Assembly (NCBI GenBank): GCA_003344405.1
Contig: NOWV01000214.1
Span: 56,564 to 120,563, forward strand
DNA from: Trichoplax sp. H2
Lineage: Eukaryota; Placozoa; Uniplacotomia; Trichoplacea
Direction of reading: 5' to 3'
DNA: 64,000 bases
Positions 11,383 to 24,832 of the stretch are shown one piece after another. The stretch's first letter is position 1, and each line of letters opens with the position of its first letter. The notes under the pieces are model-generated. The model worked only from the letters and a program-made list of their open reading frames with translations. It made no database searches and was not told where the DNA came from. Made by a program: the position numbers and the translations under genes.

Positions 11383-14300
11383 GTTGATATTGGGAGGAAT
11401 CCAAGGGATGGAATAGAGTACTTTGGGAGTAGTTGTAAGATGGAAAAATTCAAGTAAGAAATAAAACTGGCAAAGTCAGTTCCTTCTGAGACAGTAGGAT
11501 AGAATGAGTAAAATTCACCCAAAGAGAATAGTGTCCAAAATTTGACGGTAAAACTGTAAACCAAGTCAAGAGTAGAAAAATGTCCAATATAAAATGTTCA
11601 ATGCTGTGACTGTAGTAATGCTAGCCCTCAATATTGTGGCCAATATTAATATTTACGGCGAGCTGTAATGATTATGGACGTTAACCTTGAGCAAATTTTT
11701 GCTGATATTTATTTGGCAATGTACGGTAGATCACTCGTGTCAAGAAATGATGATGCTTGCAGTATTCAACTATTAGGTGATCTTAGGCTCTTGATGATGT
11801 TGTTGTTTTTGTTTATAACACGGTATAATGGAGTTATTTCTTGCAGTCTAGACTACAAGTAGCATAGTTCAGCTAATACAATAAATAATTGATTGACAGA
11901 AATCCTTTAATTGAGTTTATCATGCAAATTTTCTCCGGAACACTATATCACGTCAAGCTATTATTACGAAGGATAATTATGCGCCAGTTATTTCTATTTA
12001 GCTTATTCTTTTTTGTTTGTTGGTGTATTGTAATTGTATAAAATTGAACGTCAGATTTCAATGTTAACTTTTATTGACTTTAAACTTATTTTACGAATGT
12101 TTCTATCGTGTGATGCAATCGTTTTAGTGCTTTTTTACTAAAAAATAGATAATTTCTTGAGGTTGACGTTGACCACAGTTCTAATGCCAGAACTAATTAT
12201 AGAACTATTTTGCGGTCTAGTTGTTTCATTTTATGATGTAAATTCGATTCTAAAGGTCATTATTCGATGTAGGCCATGGACTACTAGAAAAAGATCTTTT
12301 TTCTTGTAGTCCGTGGATGTGCCCATAACACTTGCAATCAATATGAAAAATTTTGTAAGAAAATTGTTGATTTCCTCAAGCTGATACGAGTTGAATAACT
12401 AAATTGTGATCATAACTAGTTACTAGCTTCTTTCAACAGGGGAGAGTGTATCGCTATCGATAAGGACATCGTGTGAATTAATAAATTCATCGATTACGAC
12501 GAAGGAATTATTTTATTGAGACTCCGGATAAATTGTGTACATGGTTGTCATATTTCTTCTCCCTTCTAATGACTTATTTATTTAATAGCTACTCTAAAAA
12601 GTAGAGACAAAACATATAATCGGTACACAGCAGTCATAAATAAACATGCGAACATTTTCTTGTAGATTACATCCACATAACTATTTCTATTGGATCAATT
12701 CATCGATAGACATATTTTTGTCAATAGGATCTTGAATCAATCTTGAAAGCCGACTTCTTATGATATTTCCTCGCCCATAATACATGAAAGCTATTGTAAT
12801 CAAGTTTATTCGCTCTGTCTCAAGGCAAATTAACTTGTACTAATCAATAGACATTACTTTGATTTAATGATTCAATCTTAATTATTATCCAAATGATAAT
12901 TGATCGTCGTCCTTGCATAGAATGAATACAAAGAAAGATATAGCTTCATTTTAAAATGGCTCTAATTTATGTCCATAGCAGTTCTATTATACGGCAATTA
13001 ATTCTTTTCAATGATAGATTGCATTAATTGAATAGTTTAATCAGGAAATCATGTTCTCGTTTAATTCCTTTCATGCTGGTTTAATTTGCTAGAATAAGAG
13101 AACAATAATGATGGCTTATATTGTTATCTTTGACGCCAATCTTTAAAAAATGACACACATTTCAAGACAATCAACACCAAGATAGGATAAGATCTTTCTT
13201 TAAGCTGATGTAATATCGATTACTTGTGATTACTGGTGATTCCTTTGATTCATGGATAAAGAATACTGTTTAGAAATAGGATCAACATCGCAGGTGGAAG
13301 GTAGAAAGATGCTCGGTTTTGGACTGTTAACTTTAAGAACCATTTCATATTTAATTTTAGGTAGAAAACAATGTCAACATATCTTTTGATATGCTACAGT
13401 ATGGATAAGCTGATTAGAATAGTTGATGCAAATATAACCGGAAGATGACCGTGGATTAAATATTAAAATTTCTTTTACTTTAATCATCCTGAATGTTAAT
13501 AAAGTATCTACATTGAAAGAGTAAGACATCGATTTTTAGTCAAGGTCACTATATTAAGATCAAAAGTTCTTCTATTCAATTTAAAAAACATACCCTATAT
13601 TATATACAAATTATGGACTAAAAATTTACGTAAGGCTACCTTGACTTTTAACCTCATGCTATCTTATTCTTTTCTTAACTATTGTTTTAAAAGAAGTTTC
13701 TTGTTGATGTGGAAGACAAGCAATTGAGAAAATGGCAGCAAAACATGAAGAGGGCTAACAAATACAGAGAAAATATGTCAATGCTACTACGTATATGTTA
13801 TGTTAATTTCTAACCTCATTCAACAATTACCGTACTAAATCAGAATAAATTTCAAATATCTTTATGCAAGGCTATTAAAATATGAAATGATTATGAGAAG
13901 TAATTTTTGCTATATTTCAACCATCCCTGGATTTGCTTAAGATTTTAAATACTATTACAGTTTAACTATATTTTACAATTTATTTATAGTTCTATTCAAT
14001 AACTGTTACTAAATAGAAATATTATTGAAGTATGTCGTAGCAGAACCATCAAAGCAGAGTGATGACATTAGGACCAATTTATTCTAGGTACCCAGGGTCC
14101 TGCTATACTATAATAATAAATAACTTAAAATATGCATTCTGCTTTGGATAAAAGATTTCCTTCACTCTAATCTATTTTAAAGTTTACATTTGACTCCATT
14201 TGGTATCTATATGTATGACTATTACACGTAAAATTAATAAAATAAAATGATGATACGGATATTATTTTAAGCCTTATATCGACGATCCTTATAATGATGA

Positions 14301-16340
14301 AGCTAGACGACCTGTTCTGGCTTTTTCCTACTTCTTTTAATGATGAGTTTAACGTTCTATAAGAAACTATCAAAATAAATAAGTTAAATTAATCATAACA
14401 GCAAATTCTTAACAATTGCTAGCCGCCAGCGATATATCATGTAATTTATCCTTAATTCATTCAGAATCGAACAACAATTATGTATAATACTTTTGATACT
14501 TTGATGCTTATTAAAGGGAAGTAGCTCCATGTTAGTATGAAAATAGTGTAGTGGTAATATATGTTTTCTCTCATAGTCTACATTTTATTTGATAGAATAG
14601 AATAGTGTTTCTATATTGGTTGACTTAGACAATAGTATTCGTAAATCATTTTTAGTATATAACAGTACCCTATTGAAAATGATGAAAGTCTATCATTTTA
14701 ATTTATTATTTCTTAGAGAGAATAAAATACTGATCATTTTAACGTCTCCAATTATGCGAAAGTATTTCACTTAGCCGTAAAATGAATTCTTCTCTAATGT
14801 ATCATATCATGAAGGACAATAACATTGGACATGATGGCGATTACTTCGTCGAGACAGTCGTATTCATAATTTATTTATGAAGGCATCTCGAAACAATTAA
14901 ATTGATTCAATGATGACTAGAACAGCTTCAAGATTTAATTACCAGGAAATAAATTCAGACTCTTACTTTGCATTTAAGGACTTGTAGTTGTAAAAGACAA
15001 CAGCTTGGTCGAATACTAGTAGGCTACTAGACATCAACACTTTATGATATGGGGAATTTTTCGTCGCATTTCTATAGATCGTTAAATGTGGAAAATAAAC
15101 AAAACAACTGATGAAATAAAACGTCAAAGAAGATTAATAGAAAATGAATAGGTAGTAAATTTTTGCCTTTGCTGTTAGGCGACAGATTCATCGTTGTAAG
15201 AGATCAAATTGGTGAATTAAGTATCACAACTAAACTACAATGTACATCTATCTTTGCTATACTAATTGGATTTTAAAGGATTTATTATTGGACTTCCTCA
15301 CCTGCGTAAGCAATAATTCGGATGACGTAAATATTATAGCCTTCTTCACTTCAAGATCATCTCTAAATCTTAAATTGAAGAATTTTTATATGCTACACTA
15401 TTCTAAAACCTAGAGGGACCGATAATTCAAATGGTCACAAAATTGAAACTTTCATCCAATCTTATTATAAAAATTAAATATTCGCGGTCATCATATTGAC
15501 TTTCTGTTCTTAAATCTATATTGACACTAATTCTCTATTAATTTAACTGGAATACGAAGCCCTGTTTTCGAATAGAATTTGTTTTTAAGAAGTGAGGAAA
15601 TAGCCTAAATTAGATTAAGATGGTAGTAATCTATCAATGTTGTTGATCTTGAATTTAAATTTCGTTTACTCCTCCCTATTCATGATTAATAAACAACTTA
15701 TTTCAAATAATAGCTGACTACAGGCCACCGAAATGGATCAAAATTAGAGGATGATGATCACAATTCGCATAACCGTTTTTTGACCCTGAACTAGACTATA
15801 GTTTGGTAATTCTATTACGTCAATGCAACAAATAAAATTTTTAGTTTAGAATAACTATTATAGAAATTAATTCAAATTATGAACAAAAATAAAACTCATG
15901 AGCAACAATATCCATGTTAATTGTGGTTCTACATTAAACCTTATTTGTTTTGCTTCATGCCAAAAGCAACAGGTAGTTCTAAACAAGTCGATAGCCAGTC
16001 GGAATGATACTAGAATTGAAAAATGATTCAAAAAGTTGAAAAGATTTTCTAATTTATGCAATAATTTTTATGACGTGATTACCAATTCTAGGCCCATTTT
16101 ATGACGTCATAGCCATCTATAAATGCAGAAATAAATTAGTAAATAAGTGACTAATCAATGGTGGAGTAAACAAATTGGGCACTTCAATTTCTTTTTTTTT
16201 GATAGAAATTATCCCCATTATTATTTATCATGAGTAGCAGGTCGTTGTTGTTGTTAATGACTTCATAATTTGTCAACAAGGATTAATTTGTATCCAATTA
16301 GTAACTAATTGTAGGGAGTCATCTGATATTTAGAGAAATA
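11383..16340. other. Long gene-poor AT-rich region
   Basis: No multi-exon gene could be built on either strand. A short coding-like stretch without clear splice partners lies near 13700-13810 (plus). A hairpin at 12274-12316 is listed separately. The segment just above 11382 should hold the promoter of the VWA gene. Confidence 0.4.
12274..12316. repeat. Near-perfect loopless palindrome
   Basis: CCATGGACTACTAGAAAAAG (from 12274) is followed at once by its near reverse complement ending CTTGTAGTCCGTGG (12316), with two mismatches and one extra T. A half-copy of the same sequence (CCATGGACTACTGAAAAAAA) occurs at 25811, which suggests a short dispersed mobile or palindromic element. Confidence 0.75.
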
Positions 16341-16344
16341 GTTT

Positions 16345-17205
16345 AATGATAGTTATGGATAGAGATAAAGATATTGGCAATAGAATCATGCCATATTACC
16401 ATATTTAGTATGTGGCGAATCTTCTAATAACTACGATGGTAATTTAGTGTTTATTAAGAATAGTTAAAAAGGTGATCATGGTGATAAAGGCGTACTGTAT
16501 TCTCATAGTTAGTGTCTAGTGAGTGTAATAAAAGCTAGAGTAGCTTAGTCTTAGATATGAATAGAGAAGACATTTGCAATAAAATCCTATCGTATTGTCA
16601 TATTTATTACGTGGAGAGTCTTCTGATGACTATAGGTGGTAGTTTAGTATTAGATAAGGATAGTTAAGAAGATGATTATGGTAATAGACTCATACTGCAT
16701 TCTTATGGTTAGTGTGTAGTGAGTCTAGCAAAAGCTACAATATTCGTTTAGTATTAGTCATGGATAGAAAAGAAGAAGATATTGACAAAAGCATCTACTA
16801 TATTATCATTTTTTGATACGTGGAAAGTCTTCTAATGGCTACCGTTAGTACTTTAGTATTAGTTAAGGATAGTTTAAGAAAATAATCACGGCGGTAGACT
16901 TATACTATATTCTCATTTCTAGTGTATAGTGAGTCTAATAGAGCTAGAGCAGTCTTCTAGTGTTAGTTATGGACAGGGAAGAGGAAGATATTGTCAACAG
17001 AATCATGTTAGCTTGTCATATTTAGTATGTGGAAAGTTCTCTAATGACTACAGTTGGTAGTTCAATATTAGTTAGAGATAGTTAAGAAGATGATTGAGGC
17101 AATAGACTCATATTATATTCTCATGTTTAGTGTGCATTGAGGCTACTAAAAGCTAAAGCAGTTATTTATTATTACTTAGGAATAGAAAAGAAGAAGATAG
17201 TGGTG
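16345..17205. repeat. Degenerate tandem repeat, about 205 bp unit, a little over four copies
   Basis: The line TAGTTATGGATAGAGATAAAG and its variants recur near 16350, 16553, 16755, 16962 and 17172. Each is followed by ATATTGGCAATAGAATCAT-like, TATTTAGTATGTGG-like, TCTTCTAATGACTAC-like, GATAGTTAAGAAGATGATTA-like and TTCTCATGGTTAGTGTGTAG-like lines in the same order. Copies diverge by many substitutions. There is no open frame through the array. Confidence 0.85.
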
Positions 17206-18662
17206 ATAAATTATACGCTATTTCCATGGCTAGTATAAATGATAGTAATGAAAGAAATGTCTCTTTTTGCCTAAAAGTACAGTAGGACTTTATAGATATC
17301 GATAATAAAATAATTTGAATTCATAATCATTTTTCAATAGATAACATTCGTAATTATTAAAAATCTTATAAATGGCATTAATCTTAACCTCTTCTATATA
17401 GAAATTGAGTACTGGAATAAATAAGATAATACTGAAAATACCATCGATATTATAATGCTCCAACAGTAAAGTTGTTGCTTTATATTTTCGCAATTGATAT
17501 CTTTATTAATTATCGCACAAATATTTGTGTATTGTTATTACGAGATGATTAAATAAATAATATTACCTTTAGCTTAATTTTATTTAGGCTCACGGAACTT
17601 TGTAAAAACGCGTATAGATACCATAGTAGCGAGCTTATTTGCAATAGTTAATCTTCATCCGGATTGACGAGTATTGCATCGAACTACGATAATTTTACAT
17701 TTAAGCATGGCTATATTTGAAATATACTCCATAAGATTAAATTGAAATGACTAGTTTATTATATACTAATATCACAGTAGCTTACTTGGTATGACTACAG
17801 GGCCATCATTTCTAATTCTATGTATACGGTGAGCCTTCTTTTTATATTAACTGTAAAACTCAGGTAACGAAATTGTCCTAGGATAGTTGTCTAGTAATTA
17901 TCCTTTATCTTGATTGGAAAGGTATTTAATAAAAGCATTGGTCTTGCATATTGTATGAATGTAGTCACAACATACATACCTGATATTAGACAGTAATATG
18001 CAGATTACTACCTACAGTATTAGTAAGTTTCATTTATTAAAAGCTGCAGTCATTTTTATACCTCAACTTATTCATTCAAATATATTTTTTAAGAAATAGT
18101 AGTATAAGATAGATTGAGTCCAATTTCCATTCAGATCAACAGCCCCAAGCTATTTCCATATATGAAATCGGTATTTATCGAAATCGTTTGCAAGTAATCG
18201 TAATGTATATCGTGAATACAAAGTAAGAAATGATATTTTATATCATAAGTCTATGTAGATCTTGTTGAAAATAAAGCAATTCTGCTTCTATTTATCGAAA
18301 TGTACATTCCTTCTGGTATAAAACTGAGTCGAAGCTACGTCTTTGTTGTTGGAGCTCTAGGATATATGTGAGGGCAGTATTAATATTTATCTATTTAACC
18401 GGTATTTATGTATGTGCTCTAAAAGTCGGTTCTTCGTAATTGTAACATGTATTTTAGCAATTCTACTCCTTGTAGTTGCTTAGGTTTTACAACCCCTTAT
18501 GCATTAAATCTATTGTTACAAGTTTCCTAATTTACTACAAGATCCTTTTGAAAATGATATGCGACCGTACTATAACTAATTATTAAACCTATTCAACTGA
18601 TCATGTTAACTTATCCGCCATATATATATGTGTAATAAAATTGATCGGATGAAAAATTGATC
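17206..18662. other. AT-rich intergenic stretch
   Basis: No exon or RNA gene was recognised. It is downstream of the TBC-like gene and may contain its 3-prime untranslated region. Confidence 0.4.
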
Positions 18663-21600
18663 CTATCTATTGTAATTATTGAAAAAGCTTTTAATCTGAA
18701 CATAAGCGATCTGGTTCTGAATTTCTATCGTTTCATCGTCAAGGATGCCTACGAAGAATATTGGTGAAAGTTTTGCCCTACTACTCTCCAATTTACTGCC
18801 TGTACAATTGAATTTTTTGTTATGCTCAGCACTCAAATCCTCATTTTATAAATACTGATTCATTTCCTTTATTTAATCAGCCATGAATTCTTCGTTTACG
18901 TTGCTAGCGATTAAAGATAATAGATTACAGTAATAAAAAAATTGGACTCTTTTTCCTTCTTTATATGCATGTTGCGTAAAACCCGAGAATCGGTGAGTCC
19001 AAAGTAAGTTAATTATTTATATATATTATACAAGAATGGTTTCTAAAGATAAAAACTAAAAATTAATTGCTTTAAAATGTAGCTATTTGATCAGCGTTTT
19101 ATGCTGTAGCTCTAAGAAGGCATCTACTGTACAGATTTATAGAAGCTAATAAATAGTATAGGCGCAATAAACAATAATATTAACCTTCATCATCAAATAA
19201 TATTGAAGGCAAGTGAGTGCGAGCAGATACTGCTGAACTAACTGGTTTCTTGGATGCTGCTGGAGTAACTGGTTTCTTGGATACTGCTGGAGTAACCGGT
19301 TTCTTAGATGCTGCATCGGTACCAGGGCTTTCATCATCAAATATTCCTCTACCTGTATATTTTTGTAGTTCGTCATCGCTAGCTTGATCTTGTGCTATCT
19401 TTGTATCTACTTGTAGCTGATCTTTACTCTTTTCAGGGCCAGCAGTAGTTCCACTAAGGTTTTAAAGATATGATTTTAGCTGATTTGACAGTGCTGATAA
19501 TAGGATTAAACTTTCTCTTAATATAGTAGATAAGTAGGCAACTACTTCTCTTTGAATCTCAGAATTTAGAAGAACTTATTTTTACAGATTTACTAATTGT
19601 ATAGTTAATTAATGTCGGTGTCATGTTCTGTTATAGTTACATAATTAGTATGTTACCTTCTTTCTATATATGGTTAAATATCACGATGTTATTATCACGT
19701 CATGCGTATATAGATGTAGTTATGGTACTATATTAAGCTTATCTATATATGTATTCTCATGTTGCCATACTCGGTATGATATCCTATTTGTAATGTCTAA
19801 ACTAGGGAAACCTTTCTCTTAGTGATGATCTTGTGATCTACGCCAGTAGATCAAAGGTCACAATAAAGAAAGTNNNNNNNNNNNNNNNNNNNNTCATTCA
19901 TAAGTAAAAATGAATCATTGTAAAGGTTTTAACTAATTATACTAATGTATACGTTACTGAAGTACATACCTAAGGAAGACCTACTTGAAATTTTCAGTAG
20001 ACAGCGAGATAAATTCGTCGCCATTTTGATTACTTCAGTTCATGCACCCTACGCAGCAGATCTGTGCATACCCAGTGCAGTATGCGCATGGTCAGGTCGG
20101 TGACGATACACTGTACCAGACTACTAGTACAGTACTGTACGGTACAGTACTGTACTGGTACCTGAGTGTACTGTAGACTACAAGAAGAAGACCTGATGAC
20201 TCCTTCGGATAGACGGACTTCTTCTACCAAATGAGATCGAAAAATGGCTAACAGTACTTGGTATGGATCTTCCGTTTTTGTTTTCGAAATCATTCCCATA
20301 CTAAAGTAGCGTCATAACGAAGTGTTTGAAACAATATTTTGAAGAGATGATGGGAGAAGGTCTGTCCGTCCAAGAGAACGATCCAAGCGTGAAGTGCANN
20401 NNNNNNNNNNNNNNNNNNTCGGTGTCACGTTCTGTAATAGTTACATAATTAGTATGTTACCTTCTTTCTATATATGGTTAAATATCACGATGTTATTATC
20501 ACGTCATGCGTATATAGATGTAGTTATGGTACTATATTAAGCTTATCTATATATGTATTCTCATGTTGCCATACTCGGTATGATATCCTATTTGTAATGT
20601 CTAAACTAGGGAAACCTTTCTCTTAGTGATGATCTTGTGATCTACGCCAGTAGATCAAAGGTCACAATAAAGAAAGTATATAAACTCATTATTTTAACAA
20701 TAAAGTTCGTTCTTCAACTTAATTACTGGGTCTCCTTGCTGAGTGCAGATCTAGTACTTGTTACAAAATTTGGAAGTTGTAACAGTCGGATATAAATCTA
20801 ACAGCGAGAACATTTTTTTAAGAAACTGTAAGATATGTACTGCATGATAGTTAACAGATTCTATTAGGCTATCACTCAGTATCTGCCTTCCTATAGATTA
20901 TATTTATCGTTTATTGCTAGTTTCCTATTTTCTTTAGCATGCAATGGCTTAATTTAACGAAAATTCGAAAATACTTAAATGAAACAAGAGCTACAGTTGT
21001 ATTATGTCTCTAGCAAAGTAAACTTTCATGGCAACCAAGTTCGATGATTGCAACGATTGCTAACTAACAGCTGACTTATTTAGTACACTAATCAAACATA
21101 TAGTAAATAGTTAGTAAAGATCTAATCGATTCGATAGCAAGACTATTCTTATCTTTAACAAAAATAGCAAGTTTATAATCATTATTTAGGATGCAACGAG
21201 ATTAATATAGCGTTTTTGATCTATGCGTACAAATGCTATACCTTTGAGTGTTGGTGGGTACGGCAAGTTTGGATTTCTGTAAATAGAATATGTAGGGTAT
21301 TGCCGCGAAATAATTATTTGAAAACATTAGAATTGATACAGTAGGTAATTAATAAAAGCAAATTTAGCCTTAAATGCTTATCAGATACTCTTATTTCTAA
21401 CTAGAAAGAAGCAGCTGTTATTTAAAGGTACCTGTGATTCATCCTTTAAATGGTTGACTTGCGATTCGGGTTCATTAATTTCTGTTGTAGTTTCTTTGTC
21501 CTCTGGTAGTCGATCCTGCTTTGCCAGAAAGTGATGTTAGTAAACTTTATAAGCTCATATCAACAACATTTAGTACTGGCATTATAACAGCTAAATTGGT

Positions 21601-24600
21601 ATAAGTTAATGCAGTGAAAAATCCTAAGTTGGAAATAAACCGCTTATGCTCATGTACTTAAAGAATAATTGATCTATTTAAATGGTGTAATTAATCTTAC
21701 GGCATGTTGCTGATCTGGCTTTACAGGGGTAGCAGCAGTATCTCGGCTAAGTAGTGTGGTTTGATAAATCAAAATATTAATATATGCTTTTATTGAGTGT
21801 AAATCATCTGCTGTATGAATAATAATAATTAAACAGTTTATTTCTAGATTTAAAAATTTATAGGTTGTTTACAATTTACTTTTTAGTAGCCTTTAACTTG
21901 GCAGCTTGTTCTGCGTCCTTGATTTTTCTATTCATGTTGTTTAGGTAAATTATCCGTAAATTGACGAAAATTTAAGATAATTTACTTATATGAAGTATTG
22001 CTTGGAAACTTACTGTCGCCTCTGATCCTGAATCTCCTCTCTTTTTGCCTTTCGTTCCTCAATCTAACGTAAGTAAATAATAGCATTTTCTATTGTATTC
22101 TGTAAGATATTTTAGCTGTGTCATTATTTAACAAACAATTTTTTATTTGTAATTCGCTATTCTTTGAACTAGTATGCTTGTTAAATTTACCAGTTGATCA
22201 TATAAGGGTTCATTGTAGGCTTTAGTGTTCCACCCTGGTAGCTGAGATAGAGCTATTGAAGATGGGATGTTAACATTAGTGTCATTTGAGATGGATAATA
22301 TTGTAATAAAACTCCTGCTAAAGACTAGCTTACCCGCAATAGGATCAACTATTGGAATATCATCACTAGTGGTTCTTTTAATAAGTGTTGAGCGTAAATC
22401 TTCGTAAAAATATTTTTGTATCTGATTGGCAAATTAACGATTAATGAATAAAAAATCTATATTGATTAGAATAGTACTGCAAGATGTAAAGCAACTTATT
22501 AGCTATAATGATTGAGTTTGAGAAGTCATGTATTAAATTTAATGAAATCGGAAAAGATGATGATCAACAAAAGCTGTACTGATATAAATTTATCCCATCT
22601 CTTTGTAGAAATGATTATCAATAATATCCACCATTACTTGATAATTGTAGTAGACTTATTAAGCACATATTTCAGTTATCTGAATTTATTGAATGAAATT
22701 GAATTACCATTTGTAAGATTAATTGCTATCATACGATTAAGAATGATTAATTATTTTATGCGTTATTGCTAACTTGTATAATGTAAGTAACAAATGGATT
22801 TGCTATTTTGGAAAATGAATGACCCATAAATTTAAATATTCTACTAAACTAATATAAACAATCCCTAGCTTAATTAACTCAAAAATCTCATTAGAAGTGT
22901 ATTATAATACCTGAAATTGGACTTCTTGTACTGTTAATGTGCGACTATCTTTAAGAATAGTCTGCTCTACTGCTTTAATCTATTGACAAAAATTAGACTT
23001 AGTTAGGATTCACAAAATATAGTTATAAGTGTCATTTTTTCATCTATTTAGCAATAGTCATTAGAAATTAGATATTGAATTTATTTGATATATCGGAAAT
23101 AGTTAGAACTTATAACTATACCGTTTTACACTCCATTAAACTTTGCCTCAAGGACAAGAGAATAGATATACAGAATGCTGGTATACAATCAAATTTGGGA
23201 TTACTCATTCCGATAATAATTTGATCCCATATAAAGCATACTACTTCCATAGGGAGGAAGCCTAAATTTAGATTTAAGAGTGATATTAAAAATTTTTACT
23301 GTTTTTGTTAGCGAAAATAATACCTAAATTGTGCATTAAAAATGCTGTCTCTACCGATATTATTATTTTGCAATCATATAATAGTGAGCGTTAGATATAT
23401 TTGTAGGATATTACAGTAAGAGCTCAGCTTAGATAGTTTATAATAAAATGATTAAAAATGAGCTTATGAATCAAGAAATTTATATAATGAAACATTAATT
23501 CTTTGATAATCTTACAATATTTTTTATGAATTACTGCCCTACTATACCGAAATCTTTATCTTTTACATTACTCTTACTAGGCTAGTTTACTTACCAACGA
23601 ATAAACTTCGAACTAGTGGGCGAAGTATTGTAGCTATGCTTTGATAAATCGACGCATTCTGTAGGGGTTTTGCTGTTAGATGAAATGATGTAACATGGTT
23701 AACAATACCTTTAGGCTAGTATAGTACGGTGTTCAATCAATTTCAATTGATACATTACCTGTTTCTTCTGGTGAAGCTAAGGCTGACTGTAATGCCTTCG
23801 ATAAATCGATATCTAGTGCTTTAATTTTGTCGATAACAGTTTTTGCAAGGTCCTTGATATTATTGCTTGCTTTCTATGACGATAGTATTAATAAACGATG
23901 ATTTGTGAGTTTAAAATTGACCCCTTCAAAAGTATTGACTCTAGATAATTAGTAATTATCAGTTATGCTTTACGTACCTGACTGACTCCGTCTCTCTTGA
24001 GTTCCTGCCTTGCAATGATAAAGGTTGTGTAGTATTCTATGGTACATGCTATAAGATCAATGGTACAATCTTTCCAACAACCGCATTTTAAATATAGAAA
24101 GGGTAATAATAATAAATAATCGGTGTCAACGAGACTTGTGTTTTTGTTCAAGTGTAACTGACGGTAGGAAAGAATAATTTCCATAGCGTCTGGAAGATTA
24201 GCTTCTAGTGCTAATGTTGCAAAGAGAGGCTCAGTGTGAATAATAGCTTTACATCTTTGTTTAATATTTAGATAGCGTCCTTGCTGTCTATCATTTTGTA
24301 ACTTATTTATTTCATCAAAGCTATCTTGATAAATTGATTGGTTTCTTAACTGTAATTTCCAAGCAGTATGACGTAGCTGCTTTGGTAGACATCGATTAAA
24401 ACATAAATATAATTTTTTACGAAATTGTGGTCGCTTTTCCAGTAACTTTGCTGCACTATCTGCACTATATTGAAGCAGTAGATCAGTTTCACTAATCGCA
24501 ATAGGCTGAGCACTAGCCTTATTTTGATTGCCTTGGTGTTCTTCAGCAATAGTACTATGATCTTGTGTGTTCAATCTTATTTGTGTAAGCAGAGCTTGCT

Positions 24601-24832
24601 CTAATGTTGTTGAGACAGTTTTAAATAATGAATGATAGGACTCGTGTTGTTCGATTAATTTTAGGGCTCGATTAATACACAAATCGCGTTCATCTTGATT
24701 TAATTCAGAAAAGAGCGGTACATGAAATTCTTTCATTTGTTGTTGTACAGCGTCGTAAAGGTGGTTCGATACAATTTGCCAATCCTTGCTCTGAAGGATA
24801 TCATCTTTAGCGTTGTCGATCCAATCCGCCAT
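18663..24832 (-). CDS. TBC/Rab-GAP-like multi-exon protein with acidic, KKP-repeat tail
   Basis: Fourteen exons join in phase: 23978-24832, 23759-23873, 23595-23672, 23324-23350, 23122-23261, 22911-22979, 22191-22421, 22014-22063, 21880-21927, 21701-21746, 21432-21515, 21242-21276, 19185-19453 and 18663-18748, giving about 710 residues. The N-terminal half is helical. A segment LPKQLRHTAWKL and a later FLPMEVVCFIWDQ resemble the start of TBC domains and their conserved IWD-type motif, which suggests a Rab-GAP fold. I could not name the orthologue, and no clear catalytic IxxDxxR/YxQ pair is visible. Next comes a Lys/Glu-rich helix (EERKAKREEIQDQRRQ). The tail has three ASKKPVTP-like repeats and GIFDDE/ILFDDE motifs. 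Exon 4 is only 27 nt. The last exon is uncertain: without splicing, exon 13 stops in frame at 19180 (683 residues). The intron between exons 12 and 13 holds an assembly error. The start is the second in-frame ATG (MADWIDNA). Confidence 0.75.
19615..20677. other. Assembly artefact: misplaced allelic contig between two 20-N gaps
   Basis: N runs lie at 19874-19893 and 20399-20418. The 505-bp contig between them (19894-20398) matches 53309-53823 in the same orientation, with allele-like substitutions and small indels. The sequence left of the first gap (19615-19873) is repeated, with only a couple of differences, right of the second gap (20419-20677). The true locus should therefore read through once, without the inserted contig. 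The insert lies in an intron of the TBC-like gene. Confidence 0.93.
19967..20021 (-). pseudogene. Stray copy of NDUFS8 exon 1 (misassembly, not a real duplicate)
   Basis: Inside the misplaced contig, the reverse strand carries the same short exon as the NDUFS8 first exon at 53383-53437: ATG, the presequence MATNLSRCLLKISS, and a GTATGT donor. No other NDUFS8 exon follows, and the contig is bounded by N gaps, so this is an allele placed in the wrong position rather than a gene. Confidence 0.85.

Noticed and set aside
19894-20398. A second NDUFS8 gene or segmental duplication
   Set aside because: Only exon 1 and the promoter are present, bounded by N gaps, and the flanks of the gaps are themselves duplicated. 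An assembly error explains all of it.
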